This document shows, piece by piece, positions 41,562 to 51,164 of a stretch of DNA of 64,000 nucleotides (the stretch's first letter is position 1; each line of letters starts with the position of its first letter). A program made the translations under genes and the position numbers. Source of the stretch: Candidatus Goldiibacteriota bacterium HGW-Goldbacteria-1 (GTDB lineage: Bacteria; Oederibacteriota; PGYV01); contig PGYV01000012.1 of the NCBI GenBank assembly GCA_002839855.1, positions 27,648 through 91,647 on the forward strand, in the 5' to 3' direction. Below the pieces are notes generated by a model. That model was not told the DNA's origin. It saw nothing but the letters and a program-made list of their open reading frames with translations, and made no database searches.

Positions 41562-43205
41562 CTATAGCGTTATCTTTAATTTTTTTGAAAACAAAAAAGG
41601 TAACAAACACAACAACATAAACATTAACGTCACTACCGTAATAAATGGTTCTACTAAAGCTAATTTTATTTTTGGTAAAGGCCATTTAAAATAATCCCAC
41701 AATGGGATTGTTATTGTTTGCGCAATACCCGGGGCTGCCAATACTCCTAAAACAACAGTTAAAATACGATCCCTTTTCGCGGTATCCTTACTCTCTTTCC
41801 ATTCAATATGTGATGATTGAATGGCTGTTAAATCATTAAGATAATGTTGAAGATTTTCTACTCCATATTCCTTCCATCCTTTTTTTAACATTTCCCGTAT
41901 TTCACCATAATGACCCATATTATTCATCTTATACTTGAATTGCGATAGATCCTTTTTCATTAAAAAAATTATATTAGGATCATTTTGTTTTAGTATTCTA
42001 TCAATAATTGCTTTGTACAACATATACCCGAATTCTAAAGTTTCAGCCAAGACTTGTTTATCATAAATTAAATGACCATTATTTACATCTACTAACTCTT
42101 GTTCAGTAGAAATTCCCTTTTTTGACCAAATAGTCAGCGTTACAACAGAAGTAATAAAAACATTATAATCATCAAAATACCGTAAATCTTCTGTAACAAA
42201 TATCTTGTCGTCATTCTTCATATTTGTATTCTGCCCCTGCGCTAAAATTTTGATAAAATCATTTTTGTTTTGTTTAAAATTGTCCTTAGCATTCACATTT
42301 TGATTTGAATGCTTTATTATATAAATATTAGGTCTTCCTTGCCAGAAATCACCCTGCTTGTTTTGCTTTTCCGAATAGTTCCAAATAATATGTTTTTCCT
42401 TCGCGTTAATAAATAATCCAATAAGTCTAAAAACTGTTTGTACTAATCCAGATAACGTTTCTTTCTCTACCGATTTCGTTAGTGCGGCAAATTTAAATTT
42501 AAAATCACCAACATTTTCTTCAGTTATTCTCTTTTCAAATTCTTTTCTATGAAAAACATATTGTGGATTTTTCAAAACTTTTTTTATATAAATAAAGTTA
42601 TTAATTCGCGATAACTTACCTGCGACGGGAGCCCAAATTCCAAAACCAGGCGGGCATTTCGCCTCATCAAAAAATAATTTAGATAAATTCTGTCCATATT
42701 CAATAAAATCATCAATTTCTATTTTACTTGGGGTCCCAATAATTCTAAAACTTACAATTAAAATCCCATTTGAATAAAGTGTAATTACAGGGTAACAATT
42801 AACCTCAAAACCGGTCTCTTTATTTAAAAGCTTACATAACCCCGTAAAAACCCGTAAATTAGGCTCCATTAAATTGATGTCATCACCAAATATTCGATTA
42901 CTTTCAAATTTCATTTTTGTAGATATTAATAAGCATTCTTCAATGAATGCATCATAATCAGCAGGTTTACCATCTTTCGTATTAAATTGTACTTTGTTGT
43001 AATTTACAGATTCTGACGATTGAAATTCTATTGCTCCTTGTCTTATATTTTCCTTGCCCAACCAATAGAAACTGCCATCTGAATGTACTGCAAGTTCAGC
43101 AATTCCATTTTTTAAAAGTTGTTTTGCAACTTTGTACAAATCTGGAATTTCATTACTAAAATATGTTGTATATGTATGCCACACTTCCCAATCTTTAATT
43201 TTCAT
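41562..43205 (-). CDS. Unknown 547-residue protein with two C-terminal membrane helices
   Basis: No family is recognised. Residues 1-460 look soluble: an alpha/beta front (WEVWHTYTTYFSNEIPD), a hydrophobic strand block (YPVITLYSNGILIVSFRI), and a helical back with YKAIIDRILKQND. The end has two membrane helices (ILTVVLGVLAAPGIAQTITI and ITVVTLMFMLLCLLPFLF) joined by a loop PLWDYFKWP, like a CorA-type or pore-type tail. It stands inside the type I R-M run, directly after HEPN, so a defence role with membrane action is plausible. AAGGA precedes the ATG. Confidence 0.55.
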   Translation of the reverse strand: MKIKDWEVWHTYTTYFSNEIPDLYKVAKQLLKNGIAELAVHSDGSFYWLGKENIRQGAIEFQSSESVNYNKVQFNTKDGKPADYDAFIEECLLISTKMKFESNRIFGDDINLMEPNLRVFTGLCKLLNKETGFEVNCYPVITLYSNGILIVSFRIIGTPSKIEIDDFIEYGQNLSKLFFDEAKCPPGFGIWAPVAGKLSRINNFIYIKKVLKNPQYVFHRKEFEKRITEENVGDFKFKFAALTKSVEKETLSGLVQTVFRLIGLFINAKEKHIIWNYSEKQNKQGDFWQGRPNIYIIKHSNQNVNAKDNFKQNKNDFIKILAQGQNTNMKNDDKIFVTEDLRYFDDYNVFITSVVTLTIWSKKGISTEQELVDVNNGHLIYDKQVLAETLEFGYMLYKAIIDRILKQNDPNIIFLMKKDLSQFKYKMNNMGHYGEIREMLKKGWKEYGVENLQHYLNDLTAIQSSHIEWKESKDTAKRDRILTVVLGVLAAPGIAQTITIPLWDYFKWPLPKIKLALVEPFITVVTLMFMLLCLLPFLFSKKLKITL

Positions 43206-43238
43206 ATATACTATCCTTTCAGTATTTTTGTTTGAAAA

Positions 43239-43718
43239 TTAATTTATGATATTGTCAAGAAGTACAACTGCATCTATTGAAACAAAATAGTACCTATATA
43301 CATCAGGGAAAGATGGTCTTGGGTTCCCTCCATGAGCAAACTCGCATCTCAAATCATACAGAGACTTTAACGAACTATTTGCCTGCGCTCGTAACCCATT
43401 TTTAAAACTGTTTTTCCATCCAGCATCAAAATGATTTATCAGTTTTAAAATATTTTCTTTCTGAGGATTTACAGCTCTTTCTAACAAATTGTTAGAAAAG
43501 TATTCTTTAATTTGTATACTTGTATTAGCAGCACAAATATTTTCATATATTAAATTCTTTATAGCCCATTCAATTGTTCCACAACCTCTTATAAGGGTAT
43601 AATTTGTCAGATATGGAATTATACTATCCAACGGTGATAATTTTATAATTCTTTTTTTTATTGAAAATAATTCTTTTGAACAATCTTTTATTTGTCGTTC
43701 AACGTTCTTGTTTTTCAT
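43239..43718 (-). CDS. HEPN-domain protein (RNase type)
   Basis: The ATG at 43718 was chosen because it is one base after the DUF262 stop; an earlier ATG at 43736 lies inside that gene. The product (159 residues) is helical and has the HEPN motif RCEFAHGGN (Arg124 and His129 with four residues between), as in RiboL-PSP and MAE_28990/MAE_18760-type HEPN. These act as metal-independent RNases. It follows DUF262 directly, a pair known from defence loci. The next gene encodes the 547-residue protein after a 33-bp gap. Confidence 0.75.
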   Translation of the reverse strand: MKNKNVERQIKDCSKELFSIKKRIIKLSPLDSIIPYLTNYTLIRGCGTIEWAIKNLIYENICAANTSIQIKEYFSNNLLERAVNPQKENILKLINHFDAGWKNSFKNGLRAQANSSLKSLYDLRCEFAHGGNPRPSFPDVYRYYFVSIDAVVLLDNIIN

Positions 43719-43719
43719 T

Positions 43720-44844
43720 TTAAGCCCGCAATGCATCTAAACAAAATTTAATTCTGCCATGAATGTTTTCAAGGTTTGTTGTTCTAGAAGAAATATAGCT
43801 TACATAGTCTTGATTCATTAATAATTGCTGTCTCTTTTCTTCAAGATTACCTTTCGGCAAATAATGACTATTTTCATCAAGAAGCAAAGATACTGCTATA
43901 CTTAAGGAATCAAAAATTGTTGGATGAAATTTATTTATTACTTTACCTGCATCAAATACTGAAATATTTTTAAATGCAGATAAACCAATTTTATCGTATA
44001 TAAAGTCTATCGTAGTTAAAAATTCTTTTCGTCGCGCCTCTATAGTTTCCGGCAAATTTGATTCTTTTTTTCCCATAAAAGTATTCAAGTAATTTTTCAG
44101 TGATATTTGTCCTGTTTTCTTTTCCGTCTTAAATATTTCTTTCAACGCAAAAAACCTTAAAATAAATTCCATATCTCTCATTCTGTTGTCCTGGTCTATG
44201 GAACCAAATAAAGCCCTCCACTTTTCACATTTATTTAACTCAAACAAAAGCGTATTAAATGGACCTTGATATACACAATTTCTTATTTCCTGAGACATTA
44301 GTGTTTTTCCACTTGTATTAATTCGTTCAAAAATCTGATACAAACTTGTATTGTCGTCTTTTGGACTATTTTGTTCAAAATATATTGCATGAATTGTTGT
44401 ACTTTTTATTTTCCTTTGAGATTTATCATCAAGTTCTTTAAATGATTTATTTCTCCATCTTTTATTTATTTTCTCACTATTTGATAACTTAAAAACAGAC
44501 TTATCTTTGTTAAAAATACCTTCTACGAAATCGTGTACTGTCATTATTCTTTGATAGCCATCGATTATCAATTTCGTTTCATCTTTTGTTGAAGCAAGAA
44601 AAATACTTGGAACAGGAAGTCCTAATAACAAAGAATCTATAAATCTGCTTGCCTCAATTTTATCCCAAACATAATTTCTTTGCAGCTCTGGCTTCAATAA
44701 TTCCTCTTCTTTATACATTGTTATTAATTCTCTAAAAGATAAATCTGCACCCCACGATTTTATTTCAAAAAGATCGTCATTAGTATAAAAATCTTCTTTG
44801 TCATCAACAATTTCCTGAATACTTTCTGATAAGTCTTTTTCCAT
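43720..44844 (-). CDS. DUF262 (ParB/GmrS-like) protein
   Basis: The 374-residue protein is of the DUF262 family: PELQRNYVW (52-60), IDSLLLGLPVPSIFL and IIDGYQRI (residues 93-100; the common form is DGQQR), later FERINTSGKTLMSQEIRNCVY. The N-terminal fold resembles ParB/GmrS nucleotidase. GmrS-type DUF262 proteins use NTP to aid cleavage of modified DNA. The GYQR form keeps Asp, Gln and Arg. It lies one base before hsdS's neighbour and directly precedes HEPN. Confidence 0.8.
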   Translation of the reverse strand: MEKDLSESIQEIVDDKEDFYTNDDLFEIKSWGADLSFRELITMYKEEELLKPELQRNYVWDKIEASRFIDSLLLGLPVPSIFLASTKDETKLIIDGYQRIMTVHDFVEGIFNKDKSVFKLSNSEKINKRWRNKSFKELDDKSQRKIKSTTIHAIYFEQNSPKDDNTSLYQIFERINTSGKTLMSQEIRNCVYQGPFNTLLFELNKCEKWRALFGSIDQDNRMRDMEFILRFFALKEIFKTEKKTGQISLKNYLNTFMGKKESNLPETIEARRKEFLTTIDFIYDKIGLSAFKNISVFDAGKVINKFHPTIFDSLSIAVSLLLDENSHYLPKGNLEEKRQQLLMNQDYVSYISSRTTNLENIHGRIKFCLDALRA

Positions 44845-44845
44845 A

Positions 44846-46132
44846 TTAGTCTCCTATTTTAATTTTTCCAGTTACAACTTCCGATATTAAAGCCATTCGA
44901 TATTCATTCAATAATTTAATCCCCTTCTCTTCAATTTCAATGGCAATGTTACTCTTTTCTGTGAAATTGTATAAATATTTGGCGATTTTAATCTGTTCAC
45001 TGATAGGAGGTTTAGTAATCCATAAATTTTCTAATACATTCATCCCAATATTTGGCTGTGTTCCAAACGACCAAAACAATTGTACTTGTTTCTGAAAATA
45101 ATCTGATAACATAAAGAAAAACATAAATTGCCAGAAACTTACACCTAACTTTTGCCTAACAATTGCTAAAGGCGACCAAATGTTGAATTCTTCATCTGTT
45201 TCTACAATACCAATTTTTCCCGTTGTAGAACCTGATTTAACAAACAGTATATCATTTCTTTGTGGTTTTGATTTTTCACAAAACCTTCTATGCTCGTCAA
45301 TAGTGATATTTCCTCTGCGTGATTCAAAATTAATTTTTTCATTGTATATGCCTTCGGCAGAAATAAACGGAACCCCATTATCAACGAAATCAGGTGTTTC
45401 ATGTGGTCCATCAGTTATTCTAATTCCTACAATTGTTTTTAATCTAACTCTATCCCAATGTTCCGGAACATCACCTATCCACTCCACCCCGCTATCCTTC
45501 ATCTTAACATCAGGATTCAATCCTTTTGTAACAGCTTCATTAATAACCACCGAGCGCTGTTCTTTTAAAAGTTCTATCATGCTTTGTTTTTTTACTATTA
45601 AATCATCCACTTGTGCTATTTTATTATCAAGAAAGTCAGCACGAGCTTTTTGCTCTTCTTTAGGTGGATATGGTAAATACATATTACTAATCTGTTCCAC
45701 AGATACTGCAGTATATGTAGATCCTGTTGCAATCTTGTTTAATGGTTCGGATAAACATAATGATTGATAATATATTAACTTTTTATTTGTTGTTTTAGGT
45801 CTTACGGCACATAACCCTCTACCAATTCCATACTTTCTATCTGCAATATTAACAGCACCTACTGGCGCCCTTACTGAAATCAATATATCATCTGTATCTA
45901 CAATCTTATTTGCAACTTCACACCACACGCTTGGTATTGGTGATAATTGACTAAAATCCGCATTGCCTTGCAAAAACGGAATACCTATCCCGGTTTTATT
46001 GCAATCTTCAGATTCCGGAGATTGACCCATAATTACGTCATCTGAATATTTAAGTCTTTTAACTGCCCAGTGTTCTGGTATTTCCCCTATCCACTCTATC
46101 CCGCTACTTTTATATTTTAGATGTTGTTTCAT
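44846..46132 (-). CDS. hsdS: Type I specificity subunit HsdS
   Basis: The 428-residue protein has two target-recognition domains. Each starts with the conserved EWIGEIPEHW-type motif (GIEWIGEIPEHW near residue 11, GVEWIGDVPEHW near 215) and each is followed by a helical spacer; the first ends in DDLIVKKQSMIELLKEQRSVV. It directs both methylation and cleavage of a bipartite site; the target is not predictable here. The ATG overlaps the DUF6119 gene stop by 4 bp. Two base gap before the DUF262 gene. Confidence 0.88.
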   Translation of the reverse strand: MKQHLKYKSSGIEWIGEIPEHWAVKRLKYSDDVIMGQSPESEDCNKTGIGIPFLQGNADFSQLSPIPSVWCEVANKIVDTDDILISVRAPVGAVNIADRKYGIGRGLCAVRPKTTNKKLIYYQSLCLSEPLNKIATGSTYTAVSVEQISNMYLPYPPKEEQKARADFLDNKIAQVDDLIVKKQSMIELLKEQRSVVINEAVTKGLNPDVKMKDSGVEWIGDVPEHWDRVRLKTIVGIRITDGPHETPDFVDNGVPFISAEGIYNEKINFESRRGNITIDEHRRFCEKSKPQRNDILFVKSGSTTGKIGIVETDEEFNIWSPLAIVRQKLGVSFWQFMFFFMLSDYFQKQVQLFWSFGTQPNIGMNVLENLWITKPPISEQIKIAKYLYNFTEKSNIAIEIEEKGIKLLNEYRMALISEVVTGKIKIGD

Positions 46133-47742
46133 TTCTTACCCTTAGATATTTTCTTTACCTTTAAAGGTTTTTTCTTTTCTTTCACATCATCAATTATGTT
46201 TATTTTTTTCCACTTCACCTTAATATCTGATGACCCTAAGTCATTCAGAACTGTATCTAACGATACCCTACTGAAAAAAGGTATAACTTGTGAAAGTTTA
46301 GTAAATTTCGAGTTGCTTATAATAGCATACACAACAGTAAGTTCACTTTTATTAATCGGATCTGTATAAGTAAAACCTGTAATTATTTTTTTAACTTCTT
46401 TTCTAAAACTATCATCCGAAGATACAAACAACTTAACCGAATTTAAACCTTGAGAAAAAAGATGGCTCAACGTACTTGAGCCATGAAATCTTTTCACATG
46501 TATAAAATCTATATTGTTATGAACCACATCACAAAACTCTATGGAACTTTTGCTTCCGCCATATCGTATTAATTTTTTATCTGCTAAAATACAATTAGAA
46601 ATATTTGACAAAGCCTCATTATATTCCGCTTCATCTTCATGATTGTAATCAGGGAAAACTATTCCACTGTATTCTTCAACCTTATCAATTCTATCGTTTG
46701 TTTTCTTAATATAATCTTTATCTATTTCATACCAGTCCCCCTCAACCAGCATATAGTCTTTGCTTTCATATTTTGCTTCGAAATTGATGCAGTCTAATAT
46801 CTTCCAAGTAGCTAAAATCACCGTTTCTGTATCATCAACACATTTTAAAGTTTTATTTTTTAATACATCAATTTTAATATCTTCTTTTTGTAATCCATTA
46901 ACCTGCATAAATTCAGAAATATTTATATCGTCATAAACATTTACATTATTTCCATATTGATACCCCCTGAAGTTCTCCCAATTAATTAAAGCCGGAGGCG
47001 CCATAAATATTTTTTCGAAAGAATCTGTATTGTTGTTTATATAATTAATTAGTTCTTCGTTTAGGCTTTCTATGAGTTTTTTTGGTCTGACAAATTGAAT
47101 GTGGTCAATCCATGAAAAATGTTCCTTATAGTCATCTTTATCATGAGTTTCTAATATTATTTCACATAATTCCTTTAATTTTTCTAAATTAAAATCCACT
47201 GTTATATGAAGTGCTAAAGAACCTGTAATATAATCTCCAAAAATATCTGAATTCTGTGATTTCCCGGATACACCATCTAAAATATCTCTATCTGTGTGAA
47301 TCTCAAGTTCGTCCACAGATCCCAGCCTGACCGATTGTATCGATGCTCTTCTGCTACGTGCATCTATGTTTTTTATATCAGCTTTCCGTATCTTGTCATA
47401 TTCAATTACATTCAATGCCGTCTTTAATCCAAAACGATCTTCAAATAACTCATCATTAATCATATACCTGCCATAACCAAAAGTAATTACAAATAGCCTT
47501 TTTTTCACCTCAACAACCAAAACCCCCGACGCAGTCATTGTTTTGCCAGTTAAATTGCCTTCAACACTTTCTTTTAACAATTTAATCCACTTAACCGGTT
47601 TTGAATCTTGTGGTTTATAATAAAATTTCATATACTTGTATTTCGGTAGTGAGAATTCTTCAACAGATTCAATTTCTTTAATAATATCTTTATGGTTTTT
47701 AACTGCTTCTTTAATTAAATATATGTTTAATCCTGTTTTCAT
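46129..47742 (-). CDS. DUF6119 / TIGR04141 family protein
   Basis: The 537-residue protein matches the sporadically distributed TIGR04141 family: LNIYLIKE at the front, VKRFHGSSTLSHLFSQG near residue 415 and FVITFGYGRYMI near 85. This family is repeatedly found inside type I R-M loci and other defence sets; its molecular task is not established. It overlaps hsdM by one base (TAATG) and hsdS by four, so it is translationally coupled to both. A role in restriction control or anti-phage action is inferred. Confidence 0.75.
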   Translation of the reverse strand: MKTGLNIYLIKEAVKNHKDIIKEIESVEEFSLPKYKYMKFYYKPQDSKPVKWIKLLKESVEGNLTGKTMTASGVLVVEVKKRLFVITFGYGRYMINDELFEDRFGLKTALNVIEYDKIRKADIKNIDARSRRASIQSVRLGSVDELEIHTDRDILDGVSGKSQNSDIFGDYITGSLALHITVDFNLEKLKELCEIILETHDKDDYKEHFSWIDHIQFVRPKKLIESLNEELINYINNNTDSFEKIFMAPPALINWENFRGYQYGNNVNVYDDINISEFMQVNGLQKEDIKIDVLKNKTLKCVDDTETVILATWKILDCINFEAKYESKDYMLVEGDWYEIDKDYIKKTNDRIDKVEEYSGIVFPDYNHEDEAEYNEALSNISNCILADKKLIRYGGSKSSIEFCDVVHNNIDFIHVKRFHGSSTLSHLFSQGLNSVKLFVSSDDSFRKEVKKIITGFTYTDPINKSELTVVYAIISNSKFTKLSQVIPFFSRVSLDTVLNDLGSSDIKVKWKKINIIDDVKEKKKPLKVKKISKGKK

Positions 47743-49739
47743 TATTCCAGCACCTTTTCCAACAATCCTTTGGTTTCGTTTTCCAATGCTAAAATATCCT
47801 TCTTAATTTCTTCAAGGCTTCTAAGTGGTTTGTACTTGTAAAATTCCTTATTAAAATTTATTTCGTACCCCACTTTGTCCTTTTCCCTATCCATCCATGC
47901 ATCAGGGACATGCGGCAGAACTTCCCTTTTAAAATAGTCTTCTATATTATTCGTAAGCGGGATGTTCTCGTTATCACGCAGGTCTGAATCTGATTCCGGT
48001 TTGCCTTCCGCGGTTAAGCATATATCCGCTGTTTCATCCTTTTCAGATAAAGCTGACAAAACCGCCTTATAAACCGGGGCTTTAAGTTTTATGTCTTTTT
48101 TGGCAAACGCCGCTTCCAGTTCTTTTAAAAATTCATCTCTGTTCTTATATACTTTCTTTATGTCAAATGCCTTTAACGCATTTAATATACCGTCCTGCAT
48201 TTTTGTACCTTCTTCAATTTCTTTTATGGCTTCCTTGCCTTTCTTTTTGGATGTTGCAAGATTTTTAAACGCGGATTCTTCTTTTAATTTTTCTATTCTT
48301 TCTTTTGTCACTGTAAAGTTAAGTCTTAGCGGGCGTTCTACTGTTACCCTTGTATAACCAAAATATTCATTCTTAAAAATCTTACAATTCTCGCCTTCTT
48401 TGTAATCGCCATATATCCTTGTAATTTCTTCAATCTGTTCCTTGCTTATTTCATGCCTTTTATTTCCCATTGATTTACGCATATTAACAAAGAAATTTAC
48501 CGCGTTAATAAGCTGAATTGTGCCTTTTCTTTTTTTATCCTTATGATTGGTTACAATCCAAATATACGTGGAAATACCGGTATTATAAAAAAGCTGGTCA
48601 GGCAGGGCTATTATTGCTTCAAGCATATCGCCTTCTATTATCCATTTGCGTATTTCGCTTTCCCCGCTGCCGGCACCGCCCGAAAATAATGGCGACCCAT
48701 TAAATACTATACCTATCCTTGTTCCGTCAGGCTTCATTTTGGCTATCATATGCTGTAAAAATAAAAACGACCCGTCGCTTATTCTTGGAAGGCCCGCGCC
48801 AAAGCGGCCTTTAAATCCCATTGTTTCGCTCTCTTTTGTTATTTCATCCTGAACCTTTTTCCATTCCACCCCAAAAGGCGGATTACTTAGCATGTAATCA
48901 AATTTCTGGTCTGCAAGCCCGTCCATTGTAAAAGAATTACCAAGCTTAATATTATCAGGGTTCTGCCCTTTAATTAACATGTCAGAGTTACAAATAGCGT
49001 ATGACTGGTCATTTATTTCCTGTCCAAATACTCTAAGGTCAGCATTCTTATTGTGTTCCCTTATATACTCTTCCGCAACTGACAGCATTCCGCCTGTTCC
49101 GCAGGCAGGGTCATAAAGGGTTTTTACAATACCGGGTTTTGTAAGCGCTTTGTCATCCGCTATAAACAGCACATCAACCATAAGCCTTATTACTTCCCTT
49201 GGCGTAAAGTGTTCTCCTGCTGTTTCGTTGGATGCGTCTGCAAACTTGCGGATTAGTTCTTCGAATATATAGCCCATATGCAGGTTGGATATTTTATCCG
49301 GATGAAGGTCTGTTTCCGCGAATCTCTTTACCAACATATATAAAAGATTTTTTTCGTCCAGTTTTTTTATCTGCTGTTCAAACTTAAAGTTCTGCAGAAT
49401 ATCCCGCGCGTTTGATGAAAACCCATTTATATAATTTCTTAGATTTGCCGCGATATGTCCCGGGTCTGCCACAATTTTCTGAAAATCATATTTGCTCTTA
49501 TTAAAAAAAGTAAGTTTAGCTTTATTTTTTAATACCTTTTCTGCTGCTGCTTCGCTGAATTTTTTTGTATCGGTAACATAAGACAAAACTTTTTCTTTGG
49601 TGGGTTCCAGCACGCAGTCAAGGCGCCTTAGAACAGTCAATGGCAGTATAACTTCCCCGTATTCGTATGGTTTATACTCCCCGCGCAGAAGGTCTGCTAT
49701 AGACCATATAAAATTAGCGCTTTCTTTAAAATTTGTCAT
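47742..49739 (-). CDS. hsdM: Type I methyltransferase subunit HsdM
   Basis: The 665-residue protein has the N-6 adenine methyltransferase motifs: DPACGTGGM (210-218, AdoMet binding) and NPPFG (286-290, catalytic). HsdM N-terminal helices (LLRGEYKPYEYGEVILPLTVLRRLD, 18-42) match the family. HFTPREVIRLMVD (178-190) is typical too. The C-terminal part is longer than in minimal HsdM and shares the 'GFNKEFYKYKPLRSLEEI' tail. It methylates host sites with HsdS. It overlaps the DUF6119 gene by one base. Confidence 0.92.
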   Translation of the reverse strand: MTNFKESANFIWSIADLLRGEYKPYEYGEVILPLTVLRRLDCVLEPTKEKVLSYVTDTKKFSEAAAEKVLKNKAKLTFFNKSKYDFQKIVADPGHIAANLRNYINGFSSNARDILQNFKFEQQIKKLDEKNLLYMLVKRFAETDLHPDKISNLHMGYIFEELIRKFADASNETAGEHFTPREVIRLMVDVLFIADDKALTKPGIVKTLYDPACGTGGMLSVAEEYIREHNKNADLRVFGQEINDQSYAICNSDMLIKGQNPDNIKLGNSFTMDGLADQKFDYMLSNPPFGVEWKKVQDEITKESETMGFKGRFGAGLPRISDGSFLFLQHMIAKMKPDGTRIGIVFNGSPLFSGGAGSGESEIRKWIIEGDMLEAIIALPDQLFYNTGISTYIWIVTNHKDKKRKGTIQLINAVNFFVNMRKSMGNKRHEISKEQIEEITRIYGDYKEGENCKIFKNEYFGYTRVTVERPLRLNFTVTKERIEKLKEESAFKNLATSKKKGKEAIKEIEEGTKMQDGILNALKAFDIKKVYKNRDEFLKELEAAFAKKDIKLKAPVYKAVLSALSEKDETADICLTAEGKPESDSDLRDNENIPLTNNIEDYFKREVLPHVPDAWMDREKDKVGYEINFNKEFYKYKPLRSLEEIKKDILALENETKGLLEKVLE

Positions 49740-49750
49740 TTAATTAAACC

Positions 49751-50344
49751 TCACTTCATCATATTAGAAAAATATCCATTTTTTAGTTCTATGTTTTTTT
49801 CATATTTCCTATTATATGTATCGTATAAAACTATCTTAATTCCATTTTCAAGAATGTATTTTTCATTGTTCAGAACACCTTCCAACCTTTTATCTTCAAC
49901 ACATATTACATCCGATATAATTACAATTTGACCCTGGGCAACCGACAAACCCACCTTAAAAATCTCTTCATAATTCACTCCAATCATAGTACCGCCCCAC
50001 TCTTTTAGCATAAACACATACTTGCCCTGTCGTTTATCAACAGACTTCAGTAAGTAATCTGTATCCCTAAAAACCAATTTATTATCACTAAGCTTGCTTA
50101 AATATTCTATCCTTTTTATTGAATTGCTTTTTTCACTTACATTAGAAATACTATAATTAACAAAAAAATCAGTTTTCTTAATATTCATTGTTGCTTCACC
50201 TATGGGATCACTAATCAAATCGTTAACCCCTTGAGGTACATTATAAAGTTTCTCAAATGCGCGAACTTCAATCATTAATTTCGGCCTTTTTAATAGCCAA
50301 CCAAAAAGTAGATTAATGATATTAGATACGAAAGTATCCAACAT
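49751..50344 (-). CDS. Hypothetical membrane-associated protein
   Basis: The 197-residue protein starts with a hydrophobic stretch (LDTFVSNIINLLFGWLLKRP) that could anchor it to the membrane. The rest is beta-rich (ATMNIKKTDFFVNYSISNVS, VFMLKEWGGTMIGVNY, GQIVIISDVICVEDKR). I do not recognise a family. It is 11 bp from hsdM and one base from the GIY-YIG/RAMA gene, so it is part of the same operon. It may be an accessory of the R-M system. Confidence 0.5.
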   Translation of the reverse strand: MLDTFVSNIINLLFGWLLKRPKLMIEVRAFEKLYNVPQGVNDLISDPIGEATMNIKKTDFFVNYSISNVSEKSNSIKRIEYLSKLSDNKLVFRDTDYLLKSVDKRQGKYVFMLKEWGGTMIGVNYEEIFKVGLSVAQGQIVIISDVICVEDKRLEGVLNNEKYILENGIKIVLYDTYNRKYEKNIELKNGYFSNMMK

Positions 50345-50345
50345 A

Positions 50346-51059
50346 TTATTTCCTCAACTCATCAATCTTAACCCATTTCCCCGGTCTTTTTTCGTACTCC
50401 CAACAATCCCAACCATTGGTAGCATTATGCCTTATAGAATTACCTGCAAACGATGGCGAGGTATAAACCTTTCCGTTCAATTTAATATTCCCTTTTTTAT
50501 CCACTCTTGCGTAATGCGTTTTGCCTTTATAAACCAATCTTATTTTGAATCCTTTTTGTCCTTTATGCAAATACTTAAGCATAGACGGTGTTCTGCTTTT
50601 ACCAACCACTTCATCAGCTATTTCTTCACTGTCTGCGTGTATCCCTTTAAAAATATACTCCCTTTCTTTTCTTTGATAATCAGACATATCCTTTCTTAAT
50701 TTTCTTTCAAGGTCAAGGGCTTTACTTAATTTGCCTGATTGAGAATTTCTTTTTGGCTCTGCAACCCTTAAAAGCAAAGATTCAAGTTCTTTTAAGTGTT
50801 CATTTGTAGCAGTCAGGTATATGCTAAAACGATCCCATTTTTCTGCGTGTTTGTCTTTTCTGTGGGTTTTAAGGCGGTTTATCATATTGGAAGCAAGGCC
50901 GACATAAACAAGCTTGTTATCTTTATATAACGAATAAATGCCGGGTTTGTCTTGTATGTAATTTTTTATGATATCACGATATTTATTGAAGATTTCTATA
51001 GATATGAATTCCAGATATTCACAAACAAGACGGTTATCTATGTCCCTTTTTTTTGCCAC
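50346..51059 (-). CDS. GIY-YIG nuclease fused to a RAMA domain (GTG start)
   Basis: The start is GTG at 51059 with GGGGAGGAAG upstream. The 237-residue protein has GIYSLYKDNKLVYVGLASN (residues 40-58, GIY-YIG) with RLKTHRKDKH after it and a C-terminal RAMA domain (about 165-237: YARVDKKGNIKLNGKVYTSPS, then NGWDCWEY). RAMA domains were proposed to sense modified adenine. The pair suggests a nuclease that reads DNA modification. It is the first gene of the 12-gene run. Confidence 0.75.
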   Translation of the reverse strand: MAKKRDIDNRLVCEYLEFISIEIFNKYRDIIKNYIQDKPGIYSLYKDNKLVYVGLASNMINRLKTHRKDKHAEKWDRFSIYLTATNEHLKELESLLLRVAEPKRNSQSGKLSKALDLERKLRKDMSDYQRKEREYIFKGIHADSEEIADEVVGKSRTPSMLKYLHKGQKGFKIRLVYKGKTHYARVDKKGNIKLNGKVYTSPSFAGNSIRHNATNGWDCWEYEKRPGKWVKIDELRK

Positions 51060-51164
51060 TGCTTCCTCCCCGTAAAATTCCCGTTATTATCAGTACAAGT
51101 AATTAATATTTCTTATTTTCCCATATTTGTAAGGATAAGGGAAATACTTTTTTATAAACCAGAT

